Shown one piece after another: positions 54,501-64,000 of a stretch of 64,000 nt of DNA. How positions within the stretch are numbered: position 1 is the stretch's first letter; each line of letters begins with the position of its first letter. Source of the DNA: Argopecten irradians. Taxonomy: Eukaryota > Mollusca > Bivalvia > Pectinida > Pectinidae. The stretch is from contig NC_091138.1 in assembly GCF_041381155.1 (NCBI RefSeq), positions 18,973,255-19,037,254 of the forward strand. The letters run 5' to 3'. A model generated the notes under the pieces. That model ran no database searches, was not told the DNA's origin, and was given only the letters and a program-made list of their open reading frames with translations. The translations under genes and the position numbers were made by a program.

Positions 54501-55992
54501 AATTTCATTGAAGATCGAGTAACTGATTGTCACTAGATCATGTTTCATATTGTATTCCATAATACAGGCAGAAATATATATTTTATAGCATTATCTCATA
54601 CATTACAATGCTTCATCCTCTACAATATTGCAAACTTATATAAATAGACATTATATACCAGAAACACATATGCATACATATCTGTATATGTTTCTGTATA
54701 TACTACTTGATTTGATTTTTTGAGTTGTTGGGAGACCAATATTATTATTATACCTCACCGATGAGTCACAGTCGCTGATTGGTCGAGAGACGTCACATGT
54801 GAGGGCAACAAAACATCGTGTATCCCGCTGAACGTCATGTTCAAAAATCATGTTTCCCCCATGCGGAGCCCCTCGTACGTTTAGCAAGAGTTATCGTTCG
54901 TGTAACGGAACTCTCCGAGGTATTCCGATAACAAATAAAATGGATGGCAGACGACGCTTTCGTCCGAGGAAATGTATTAATATTCTTATGATAAAGGATA
55001 CAGATAACACAATTACACTCCATATAATGTTTATATGATGTAACATGCTAAAGGGAGTTGATTTGGGCTGAAAGATGCGGTAGGTCTAACTTCTGATTTA
55101 ACTATATCTGTAACGTCAGCCTAACATGGCAACAGTGTTTTGGGCAAACAACTTAAAGTCTAGCCATTACGTTAGGCTTGTATTTTAGCACGAGAAAAAC
55201 TTTATTTGTTCGGTATAATAAACAATTTATTGCCCTGACGGTAGGGAGACATCGATGACGCTTAGTTTACCCGCGGCAAGTCATATTTCCCTTCCCTCGG
55301 GAAATATGACATGCCTTGGGTAAACAAAGCGTCATGTCTCCCTACCGTCAGGGCAATAAATGTATAATATCCTTAGACTACAGAAAATCAAACCTAAACT
55401 TAGATGGTCTATGTTCGTTTAATTATTTGAACTTAATTCAGACTTGTTGAAATTGAAAACACACTGTACCGTGAACGTACTGATTAACATGTCCCATTGA
55501 GAAACAAATGGTAAAGTGGATTCATGATCAGTACAAAACGACAGATCAAACCAGAGTTAGATGCTGCTGTGTGCACTAAGATTTGTCATCTTGAACCTCC
55601 AATTGTTTAATGATGTGGAAATATGTGATAACTTGATAACAAAATCAAACAATAACGTTAACCCCCTGTTTCTGTTATTCAGGATGTTTTCAAGAACTGT
55701 ATGTTACACCTAGTACGAAAGTGAGGAGGACTCAACTCCAAAGCAAGTTACCCAAATACTGTAGCTAGCTACATGTACAGTACATAGGAGCCTAGCCTAA
55801 CATGAACACTGTTGTTATTTCACTCATTATAAAATTAAGCATGGTTTATATACTCACCAGGTATAACAACTGATACAGGAAAAGCAACAATTTGTTACAA
55901 CTGAATGTTGTTTGTTCACACAGAGGTCGAGGAACATACTGTCTGTGACCATATTCATCTCCCACCAGCTTGTTATTTTTGTCGTCCGCCAT
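39515..55992 (-). CDS. Tetraspanin with eight EC2 cysteines (TspanC8, TSPAN33-like)
   Basis: Eight in-frame exons on the minus strand: 55992-55858, 43516-43331, 43184-43110, 41250-41155, 40919-40797, 40465-40415, 40166-40056 and 39613-39515, giving 291 residues. It has four membrane segments (about 36-58, 76-97, 108-129 and 246-270). The large loop carries the CCG motif (167-169) and cysteines at 167, 168, 184, 194, 200, 201, 213 and 233, with ASCC and DGC in their usual places. Eight cysteines define the TspanC8 group, known to escort the sheddase ADAM10. GAFALGCAIPQVVG in the last segment and MCGHGV in the loop resemble TSPAN33. NNS in the small loop and NTT in the large loop are possible glycosylation sites. 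Intron 1 is 12.3 kb and full of repeats. The start codon is 166 bp from that of the divergent prosaposin gene. Confidence 0.92.
39693..39839. mobile_element. Short MITE in tetraspanin intron 7
   Basis: ATTGACAGATCGCCAGCTG at the left end and CACCTGGCGATCGGTCAAT at the right are inverted repeats with two mismatches, 147 bp in all. Confidence 0.65.
41251..42381. other. First part of tetraspanin intron 3, nothing recognised
   Basis: Non-coding on both strands, with no structure I can support. Confidence 0.5.
42382..42550. repeat. 49-bp tandem repeat, about 3.5 copies
   Basis: ACTCAGCGTTTAGTGAGCTA recurs at 42421, 42470 and 42519, with ATACATACCATTT between copies. Degenerate relatives of the GTTTAGTGAGCTAGACATG core persist to about 42980. 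Confidence 0.85.
42761..42840. repeat. Perfect 40-bp tandem duplication
   Basis: Two identical copies, 42761-42800 and 42801-42840, starting TACATTGTGTTAAG. Confidence 0.95.
43598..44022 (-). mobile_element. TRIM (miniature LTR retroelement) with tRNA-like LTRs
   Basis: Two direct repeats of 160 bp (43598-43757 and 43863-44022) differ at about two positions. They are bounded by TGTAAC and GTTACA. On the minus strand a primer-binding site, TGGCGCCCATGTAGGGAC (43844-43861), follows the 5' LTR. It resembles the lentiviral tRNA-Lys type site. A purine tract GGAGGGGGAG precedes the 3' LTR. The internal region is only 105 bp and non-coding. Each LTR contains a tRNA-like body with an A-box-like TAGCTCGATCGG and a B-box AGTTCGATCCC. 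Host sequence TATGTGCTATATTAC (43583-43597) recurs as TATGTGCTTATTAC (44023-44036), a target duplication of about 15 bp. The element is recent and depends on enzymes supplied elsewhere. Confidence 0.82.
43632..43702 (-). other. tRNA-like (Pol III promoter-like) body inside TRIM LTR
   Basis: Reading on the minus strand, TAGCTCGATCGGTTGAGC matches a tRNA D-arm/A-box and GAGTTCGATCCC matches a T-arm/B-box, about 45 bases apart. The anticodon stem does not pair well, so this is a tRNA-derived module and not a working tRNA gene. It is repeated in the second LTR near 43897-43967. Confidence 0.7.
45002..45316. repeat. About 50-bp tandem repeat, 6-7 copies
   Basis: Units contain CAGTCTCCTAAAACATGCA followed by CACTTCACACACACAACAC. 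Because the array is open in one frame, it produces a spurious reading frame. Confidence 0.85.
45317..46031. other. Part of tetraspanin intron 1, nothing recognised
   Basis: AT-rich and non-coding, leading into the minisatellite. Confidence 0.5.
46032..48829. repeat. Minisatellite of 36-bp units, roughly 75-78 copies
   Basis: The unit is CCCTGATCTCTACTCCCC followed by TGTTATATGTATACCAAT. Most copies are identical. Variants with one or a few bases missing cluster between about 46500 and 47960, while 48000-48700 is almost uniform. Because 36 is divisible by three and the unit lacks stops in the plus frames, long open frames run through it (repeating SLISTPLLYVYQ or IPIPDLYSPVIC). These have no start context or codon bias of genes and are rejected as coding. 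It lies in tetraspanin intron 1. Confidence 0.97.
48830..52151. other. Part of tetraspanin intron 1, nothing recognised
   Basis: Non-coding. A 79-codon open frame at 50355-50594 has no family resemblance and is probably chance. Confidence 0.45.
52152..52510. mobile_element. MITE with TTAAAGATGCTCCACC ends
   Basis: TTAAAGATGCTCCACCACCGACA at the left is mirrored by TGTCAGCCGTGGAGCATCTTTAA at the right, 359 bp apart overall. There is no coding sequence. TA within TTAA at each end would fit a Tc1/mariner-type target. Confidence 0.72.
52511..55224. other. Part of tetraspanin intron 1, no gene recognised
   Basis: Mostly AT-rich non-coding sequence. The GC-richer part near 54750-54970 (CTCACCGATGAGTCACAG, GTCACATGTGAGG) may belong with the foldback element that follows. 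Confidence 0.4.
55225..55361. repeat. Near-perfect 137-bp inverted repeat (foldback)
   Basis: The left arm begins ATTTATTGCCCTGACGGTAG, and its reverse complement ends the right arm. The arms are about 62-66 bp with a few mismatches and an 8-base loop. A long stable hairpin could form in DNA or RNA. It is probably a young MITE. Confidence 0.88.
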
Positions 55993-56158
55993 CGCGCTCT
56001 CTGCCGTATTTTTGTACACCATCACGTGACTACTTCAAAAGTTCACAGGGGTCATCAAGTCACATGACTTACATGTGATCTGCCGTTCAAAGTGTGAATT
56101 AGTGGCGATGGTCCTTTTAGTGTGAAGTTTTCTTTTGGATGTGATTTTAAAATTCAAA
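55993..56158. promoter_or_regulatory. Divergent promoter of tetraspanin and prosaposin with CLEAR-like E-boxes
   Basis: Only 166 bp separate the two start codons. The interval holds ATCACGTGAC (E-box TCACGTGA at 56022-56029), which differs at one base from the CLEAR consensus GTCACGTGAC bound by TFEB/MITF factors. It also holds GTCACATGAC (56059-56068) and ACATGTGA (56071-56078). No TATA box at a suitable spacing was seen. A bidirectional, TFEB-type-controlled promoter is an inference that suits the lysosomal role of prosaposin. Confidence 0.6.
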
Positions 56159-59100
56159 ATGATTCGGAATTTATTATTTATTACGATTTTAATCATTGGC
56201 TATGTACACAGTAAGTATCTTAATATGTTTTATCCAAAGAATATTTAATTTTCCAGAATGTAGATGCAATAGATCTACATGTATGTGCCGGTGTGTAAGT
56301 TGTAATCAATGGTCAATGTTCATAGATATGTAAACGTTTAGATGTACGGTAACTAATTCATAAAATAGGGTAGCATTTTGTGATTTCACTACACGACTAT
56401 TTTCGTACGTTATTACAAATGATATTATCGCAAATAAAAGATACATTTTCGTAATTTTTTAAATATCAATTTTCATATATTATGTTTTATTTTACCTGCG
56501 ACAGGTGCTCCTTCGCTGCTACCGTTGAGTGCGTCCACAGGAGATGATGCATTATGTAGTATTTGTGAAATAATGGTGGAAGATCTGAGATCTCTAATTG
56601 GAGAAAATTCAACAGAGGTGAATTATATCTTAACTGTTTTAATTCCGTATATACAGTTCGTATTAAAATGGCTTTTATTCTTATTGAATATTCAAAGTAG
56701 TGTTTTATTTCAAATATTTCTTGAGAGGAAATTATTAAGGCGCTGCTAATCCCGTTATATCAACAATAAATGTTTTTCGTATTACTAAATCGTCAATATA
56801 AAATATTGGTTCCGTTAAGTCATAATTATGTATATAGGAGCGTTTTATATATAAGAATGGCTGACACTATCAAACAATTTAATATATCTAGTGAGCAATA
56901 TTTTCGTCCGCATTCGCAATTGTTTAATATTCTGGAAAAAAAACTCTGTGAAATCGAAGAAGAAGCACCTTTATCATAGAGTCATGGGCCATTCAACCCG
57001 AGCTCTATGAAACATGCAGTGTAAGGTACCCATTCGCTTTCTGAATGACTCGTGCGTACGCAGATTGACAGAATGTATTGTCGTATGAGTACGTATAAAA
57101 ACCATTAAAAATCTGCGTCCCATGAGACTGCTATATTTATATGACAGTGTAGCTGCCATGTTCCTTACGATATGAAACATTGGCTATAGATATATTTGTC
57201 CTATCTTTAGGATGTTATATATCACACAAGTTGTTATCTGTATTCTTGTGCCCTGAGATAAAACTTACGATTGTTTAATCTTGTTAGCTATCTCGTCAAA
57301 GGTTAACCTGAATGGTATCTTAAACTACCCATGTGTATTCGCACTTAAATATAACATACACTAAACCTTATTTACTATTAGATCATTGAATCAATTATCG
57401 GGATAATCAATGTCATTGTTCTTGATATTCTCAGTTGATTAACAACATAAATAAAAAATGAGTCGTTCTGACGCTGACAGTCGTTCTTAAAAATGATGAC
57501 AGTCGTTCTTCTTGACGCTCCATCTCCACATAAAATCCAAAATAACACGACTTCTACATTCTGATTACACATTTTAAAAGTGCAATGAAAATTATAAATA
57601 AATATTGCCTTTTTAGGCACAAGTGGAAGATAAAATGGACGACATTTGTAACCGACTTGCAGCCGACAGGGAAACGTGCACATCTATGGTACACCAGTAT
57701 CTCCCCGCCTTGTTCTCCAAAATCTCGGGAGCAATCGTAAGTGGTCAAGGAAAAACAACACGTCGAATATTATTATTCCTTAATCTATAAGTATTTGTAT
57801 CTATTTTAGCCCAAAATGAATTTTGAAACATGTTAGTGCAGTGATTAATGTGCGTTTTCGTAATAAATACGGCTAGTGTAATACTAATTTAGAGCAAAAT
57901 GTCTAGCACAATAAACGCTGTGATACTGACTATGCTGACAGTATTTATGTTTTGGTTTACGAATCTTCTTGTAACGAAATTACTGATCACAGATGAATCT
58001 TCTCTTTGCAATAATTCTCTGAAAACTCATTGAAATGTATTAATAACTTTACATCAGCTATCTATCGTCTTTTATCGAAACTCATGTTTTCCAGGACCCC
58101 AAGTCTGCCTGTGTGGAACTGAAGGTGTGTACCAAGTCGGAGGATGGAGTCCGGTACGACACTCCGTTGGAACTGGATTATAAACAAGTGATAAGTAACA
58201 CTATCCCACAGGAACCCGAGGCTGAACCCATGGTAGAACAAGAAATAGATAATGTCATTCCTCAGTTCCCAAACCCTTACAGTGGACGGAAAGGAAAACC
58301 AGTTAACATTAAACAAAAGGTACGAATAAAATCTTGACGAATTCATTACGCTGACTAAGGATATAATACCAAAGGGTTCTTGCATATTGAATGGTGTCGG
58401 TGATTTTCTTTATGTCAAAAATTTTGTTTTTGTTGAAACAGCTCGACAGCAATGAAACGTGCCAGATATGTGAATTCCTCATCCAAGTCTTGGATGCTTC
58501 CATAGCAACCAACCAAACTGAGGCCGCCATCAATAACACCATCATGCAAATCTGTTCAGCTCTTCCAGATGAACTGGCTTCTTTTGTAAGTTAATTTAGA
58601 AAAAAATGAAATCTCACTTCTATAATAGTATATACACGCCATGCTTTTATCATAGACGTTTTAGATATGGTTAATATGTAGTGTGGTCTAGATCTAGCAC
58701 ATCAACGCGATGCTTCCATTTTGGAAACATCGGGTCGTCTTTAATTTGTCCATGCTGTCCCTGTGTAATACATTTTCCCAGATTATTTCATCACGATAAT
58801 ATCCTAAGAACATGGTTCTTTTTTTAATTATCGCGCAGGAGGATATTTGCTTTGTTCAAGATGTTGTCATAAAGCCATGCACCCTCAGTTATTGTTTAAT
58901 TCTAACAGGATGATACAATAGCGTTTTGATCTCAACAATAAAGGTTCATAATTGATAAATTTCCATTAACACTAATGATCCATCCAAACTTCATTCTACC
59001 GTAGTTTCATTACCAACACGGGTCGCTCTGTCTGTTACTTGTAAAATGTTATCGCTGACACGGGTAACTCCTAGAGGACTTTTCAATATGTTTTTATGGG

Positions 59101-62100
59101 AACTCTAAACACCACGGTTTACACTCCTCATTTTCAGTACACACGACCAGAACTGCGTTTTAGCTGTTTTCCGTTCACAAATCTTCTTAGTTATAGTTTC
59201 CCAAAGACACTGCCAAATCCACAATGACCAGTTTCTTTGTAGCACTAACTAAACAGTTTTATCCCCAGCGGTTCTGATCTGTACTAGAGAGGACCATCTC
59301 CTGCATGTCTCATAATAGTGTTCAGTCGTTGCCCGCTGATTGGCGTAATCTTTGACTATCCTTCTGGGATATCATAAAAACTGGGTTACCAAATGCTTCC
59401 ATTGTCCCTGGCGGGATTGCTGATAGTATAAGACCCAGTAACATAACCTCCCGGCGGGTTGACACTTGACTTCTTCTAAGAGATCACATATTCGGAGATT
59501 CACTGTAATTAAGAGACGACATATACTTCCACCAAAGGTTATCTCACTGTCGTTTTCTTCCTCTTTCATCTCATATCGTGGCCATGAGTTTTGACTACAT
59601 ACCTGCACTACAATGGCGAGAGTCGAAATTTTCAACTAGTACGTACAGATATTTCCTTTTTGAATGCATTCTTCAATATGGTACTTCCCTACGGCGTTGG
59701 CAGCATACCATTTCCTCCATAAGTTGGCGTTGCCAGTTTAGACTCAGAAGAGTGACGACGCGTGTCTATTTTCTGTTCTCGAGTTCCTTTGTGAAACCGA
59801 AGAAAACGAAGGGTTTTTTTTTGTGTATACTAGTAGTCTAAGAAAAAATCCGGTAAGGTTTCTCAGGATATCCTCTGATATGGTTGCTGATCTACCTCGC
59901 CACCTTTTAGATAATGAGAAATACAGCTTCACTCAACTTCAGTGGACATGTTCGTCTCGACAGAAGTCATGTTGGAACTTTTATGCATTGCATTCAGGTC
60001 ATCCTTCACTTGAATCGTGTCATGTAAATGTCAAATAATATTTTGTTTCTTGATGAGAAATATAATTGATTTTTGAAATTTGAAACTCATTTTTTTTCCA
60101 CCTGATGTCTATTTCAAACAACTTACCCCACTCAGACCTGCTGATAGTCGCCAAGGCATTTTCATCAATAAAGACCTATCTTTAATCACTCCTCTATGTT
60201 TTCTATCTACCCTTATCGTGATTTTCAGAGCCATATCAGACTATTCTACCGATATCATTCATCCCTTCATAATTATTTTCTACTGCTACCTATCAGTTTG
60301 AATGTTATGCACTTTGAATCGTGGCTGTGTTCTTACCAAGAAATTGTTCACTCTGGATGGTATCTTCTGTCTTCTCGAGGAAGCAGCGTTGTTGAAAGGT
60401 TTCCTCTATAATTTTTTTGGCTATTGGATCCCACATATATTTTTCAGGTCAATCCACAGCAGCTTCTGATCTTCAATACAGAATACATCTTATAATGTTC
60501 ACTTGGCTCATTTATGAAGGTGTAATACTTATCCACTATTCATAAACAAAAATATGTTCATTTTAGACTACCGATTAATTCCCGTACACTCACTGAAAGC
60601 ACAGTTCTCTCACATGTCTTCAACAATAGTTCGTATATAAACTTGGAAAATGATGTTAGCATGGCAGCATTTTCTGTAGTGGATTGCTCTGTTATGGGTG
60701 GGACGACTGCTTCGGTAGTTATCAGTGTGATGTGATTTCGAGTTGAGATTGTTGATTATTTTTAAGTGAGGCACAGCTAGACATTCTATTGGGAAGTTAG
60801 ATGGAAAAACTACACGGTTATATCGTAGTCTCAGAGCACTTGGTATACCCAGGCTCTATCGCTCTTTTCAGTTCGCAGACTACCCAGAACACTTGGCATA
60901 CCTCAGTACTTGCTTAGGCCCATCGTTTTCATTAGTTCGCAGGCTATCGACATCACGCCCGATCGCTCTTTGTGGCTCTCCGCCCCTAAAAAGACAATAC
61001 GTATTGATATAATATTCAGAAATATAAAGCAAAGCTAGCCGTACAGGAAATTAAATGTGTGCACGTTGAGATTCATAGTTCATGAAAGTTCATTTATTTA
61101 GAACTCCTAGCATTACCCACATTATACACATTCATAAATGCCATGCCGTTTCTCTAGTTACTAAATGTTTGCTCTTACACATTTTAACAATATGGTTATT
61201 CTTCTATGCAACAGTGTAGATCCATCACTCCTGCCCTAATTAATGTTATCGAGAAAGGTATTGACCCCGAGAAAGGATGTGTTACTCTAAGGCTTTGCCA
61301 AACAGGTAAGACATTTCTCTGTATTATAGCGATCGTAATACGGGTGTAAGTTCATATTCAATATATCACAGGTTAATTACTGCAGCTCTTATTTCTATCA
61401 ACATGCATTACAACAGAATATGTGTTGTTTTGTAAAAATATATGCGTTTGTATTCGATTAATTTGTATAAAATATGAACGTGATTTATGAGTCAACATTA
61501 AAACGATAAGATTTACTGATGAAATTTTGCGACAAATCTTTGCAAAGAAATATTTTGAAGTTTCGTTTTTATTGACCGGTGGGTATTATTTTCAGCCAAC
61601 AGTGTGGTACATATGAAAGGCCTGACCTGTGACATGTGTCGTTCTAGTATGAAGGAGGTGTTTGGAAAGGTAAGACCTGCTGTGATGCGGAATCCCTAGT
61701 CAACGACGATCATTTGTATTGACAAACCCCAGAGTTCCTCTTGGTGTCTATGTTCACAAGTATTTGTTATTATTTCAAATTACATTTATTCCGTTTCATA
61801 ATGACATTCCATGGATTCGCCTTGGTCTTAAAGTTCACGGTTACATGCCTTTTTATTTAAGATCGCGTTTCATTTTGACGTATCCTTAGTTTCTTCTCGT
61901 TGTTCATGTTGTTGTTGGTTTTTTAACATTAACGTTTCATTTTAAAGTATATTGATGGATCCATGGTTTACTTAATTTAGCACCCCATGAAATAGTTTTA
62001 TGTTGATTGCTTACAGTTCTTTTTATAATTAGCCTTTTATGCGTTAGATAACATGCTTCAGAGTATATTAAAACCTGACTTTGTGGGAAATAGTTACTAA

Positions 62101-63665
62101 GTAATACATTTGCTACAATGACAGATATATTGGCCTTTTGTTTCTGAGTCCCATTTCACTGTTTCTGAGTCCCATTTCACTGAATACTTTGAAGATTTTA
62201 CATCTTGTAGAATTATAATTTGTAACAATTGTATGTATTTAACCTTCGATAGGCTGGCATGAAGGTATGTGATGAGGTTCGAGGTTTGTGCTCACCAAAG
62301 AAAGCTGGATATAATGCTCACAAAGAGTCGGTGATCTATGAGGAGATGGAAGATGTTCCCGAGGAAAAGATGGCTACCATTCCCAACGAGGAGGAAGATA
62401 TTCAGGTATAGAAAAAAATTAAAACTGAACATTTCCGTTTTTCTGGGAAGTAATGAAATATTAAGAATTCAGTCTCTCCATTTGTACTTTAAATTACCAT
62501 ACATTTTAACCCAAGTAACTAACTGACTCTATGGTACATGATTTGAAAACAAAATTTGAATGAAAAAATATTAAAGTTTTGTCAAGTGATGTTTTATGTT
62601 TTCACTATCTGATACCCCAGGCTAATCCATTGGAATGTGAACTGTGTAAGGTTCTGGTGACTGAACTCAACAAGGTTATCCTCAATAATAAGTCTGATGA
62701 GGCCATCAATGCCACAGTATACCAGATTTGTGCTGAGGCACCTGGAGCTCTGAGTGGAATTGTAAGTTCTATAAACAATCCAGACATTTGCATATTTTAG
62801 TACTTATTTGAACTATGCCCAAACATACAAAGGTTATCATTTATATTTCACATTTAACAGGTACCCGTAGAGTTTACAATTGTATTTTTAAATAGAAATA
62901 TATCGTGCCACAAATATTTTTATGTTGATCATTTCTATACATTCTGTCTTTTAACCCTTGCCCTATCCTCGACATAGATATCATTCATAAACATTGCAGC
63001 ATTTTCTGATGGCTTTCACTTACACGTACTGCAAACCTAATTCTTTCCGCCTGCAAAAAATTCGCTTATTCGCGGGGACTTAAAATAGTCGTCATGAAAT
63101 TGTATCAAACGCAGAACCTTATACGTTTAAGTCGCGAAATTAAACCACATTGAAAAAACCATTAAGGACAAAAACGCGAAACAAATCGCCGCCAAAATAA
63201 GTTGGTTTACAATATACATACTACATGTAATGCCAAATAATGGATTTGTTTTTGTTGGTTACAAAATATGTCCAATCACTTAACATTTCTTTACAGTGTA
63301 TGAACTACGCTCCGCAAGTTGTCAGCTTACTAGAGAAAGGGTTTGACGCTTCCGCAGTCTGTAAATTAGTACGAGCATGCAGTGGTATGTATCATAGCAA
63401 CCGTCACATGATATGGAGTACTTCTAGGAATTTGTGGTCTTGGTGATTTACAATTTATTGAAATACACATGATGTGATGGCGTTATATAAAATTCTAAGT
63501 ATAAATGTTGTTAGTGGAGCTTTCATCCAAGAAAACACTATAGACTAAAAAAATATTATATATTGTGTGTACCCTATATATTAAAATATAATTTACATTA
63601 ACATTTGCATTATTTTGGTTTAAGCTGCCACTGCCAAGATACAAGAGGAGGTTGAAGAAGTAGAG
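56159..63665 (+). CDS. Prosaposin-like, multiple saposin B domains (partial, runs off the right edge)
   Basis: Exons 56159-56210, 56505-56617, 57617-57736, 58095-58319, 58442-58585, 61215-61305, 61596-61669, 62253-62405, 62621-62761, 63297-63384 and 63625-about 63665 join in frame to over 400 residues. A hydrophobic signal peptide (MIRNLLFITILIIGYVHS) leads to saposin B domains, which activate lysosomal lipid hydrolases after cleavage of the precursor. Domain 1 spans Cys35-Cys107, domain 2 Cys177-Cys246 and domain 4 Cys330-Cys399, each with six cysteines. Domain 3 (Cys260-Cys286) has only four and lacks the middle helices. NST, NQT, NNT and NAT are likely glycosylation sites. An acidic linker follows domain 1. 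The exon 11 donor (GAG|GTTGGT) is weak, with GTACAT four bases later as an alternative. The cysteine pattern excludes most other families. Whether it is orthologous to PSAP cannot be settled from a partial gene. Confidence 0.88.
58586..61214. other. Prosaposin intron 5, unidentified moderately GC-rich insert
   Basis: From about 58680 to 61000 the composition is less AT-rich than neighbouring introns, and the text has no stop-free frame over 90 codons. It may be a decayed mobile element, but no transposase, RT or terminal repeat could be recognised. Confidence 0.35.
61670..62252. other. Prosaposin intron 7, no exon seen
   Basis: Searched by eye for the middle part of saposin domain 3, and none was found. 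It contains a short direct duplication of GTTTCTGAGTCCCATTTCAC near 62140-62180. Confidence 0.5.
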
Positions 63666-64000
63666 GTTGGTACATTTGCATTCTGTAAAAAAAAAACCTA
63701 TGATATAAGTATAGCCATTTGAAATAGAATTAGATTAGTTGTTTTGACAATTTCTTATAACCCTTAATCTCTCTTTATTCTTCATACCGTAGTCAAACAC
63801 GTTTAAACAAAAGCAAAACAGTTCAAGAGTTACAATATCTACTGGTGTGAGATATGCATTTAACGTTACAATTTTATACAAATCAAAACTTTTCAATTTA
63901 GAATTAGAAATTTCTTGAAACCTATTTCGAGTTTTTGACAAGGTCACATCTTCTTTTCATTAAAGCTTTAGACTAGATAAATTCCGAAAGGACAAAGAAG

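Noticed and set aside
59578-59841. An 87-codon frame in prosaposin intron 5 as a gene
   Set aside because: No recognisable domain, no supporting splice structure, and an equally long frame on the other strand.

Overview
The window looks like nuclear DNA of a bivalve mollusc. The evidence is AT-rich spliced genes with animal-type proteins, and repeats typical of bivalve introns, with termini reading AGCTCACCTGG...CTCTTGTT and GTCCGTC-rich blocks. The species cannot be named from the sequence alone.

Five host genes are present. From left to right: the last two coding exons of a Chibby homolog (CBY1, +, 2913-10186); GAR1 of the H/ACA RNP (-, 13631-18270, six coding exons); the spliceosomal DEAD-box helicase DDX46/Prp5 (+, 19812-35724, nineteen coding exons); an eight-cysteine tetraspanin of the TspanC8/TSPAN33 type (-, 39515-55992, eight coding exons); and a prosaposin-like gene (+, from 56159, running off the right edge). 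CBY1/GAR1 and DDX46/tetraspanin are convergent. GAR1/DDX46 and tetraspanin/prosaposin are head to head. The second pair has only 166 bp between start codons, and that interval holds a CLEAR/E-box-like TCACGTGA site. Exon frames and splice phases close for all five genes, except for one extra A in an A-run of DDX46 exon 7.

The rest is introns filled with repeats. A young Ty3/gypsy-class element of the Gmr1-like type (integrase upstream of reverse transcriptase) sits antisense in the CBY1 intron. A 425-bp terminal-repeat miniature retroelement (TRIM) sits beside tetraspanin exon 2, and its 160-bp LTRs each contain a tRNA-like Pol III promoter body. Both are flanked by about 15-bp target duplications, which is unusually long for LTR elements. 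Four repeat families (1713-2461, 18358-18753, 29243-29984, 30623-31630) share one architecture with internal tandem units of about 150-165 bp. There are also several MITEs, a Tc1/mariner-like remnant, a LINE 3' fragment, a candidate solo LTR and a 2.8-kb minisatellite of 36-bp units in tetraspanin intron 1.

The host genes are housekeeping functions: ciliary/Wnt adaptor, snoRNP, splicing, ADAM10-type tetraspanin and lysosomal lipid-hydrolase activators. They do not form one pathway. The linkage worth noting is at the two divergent promoters.
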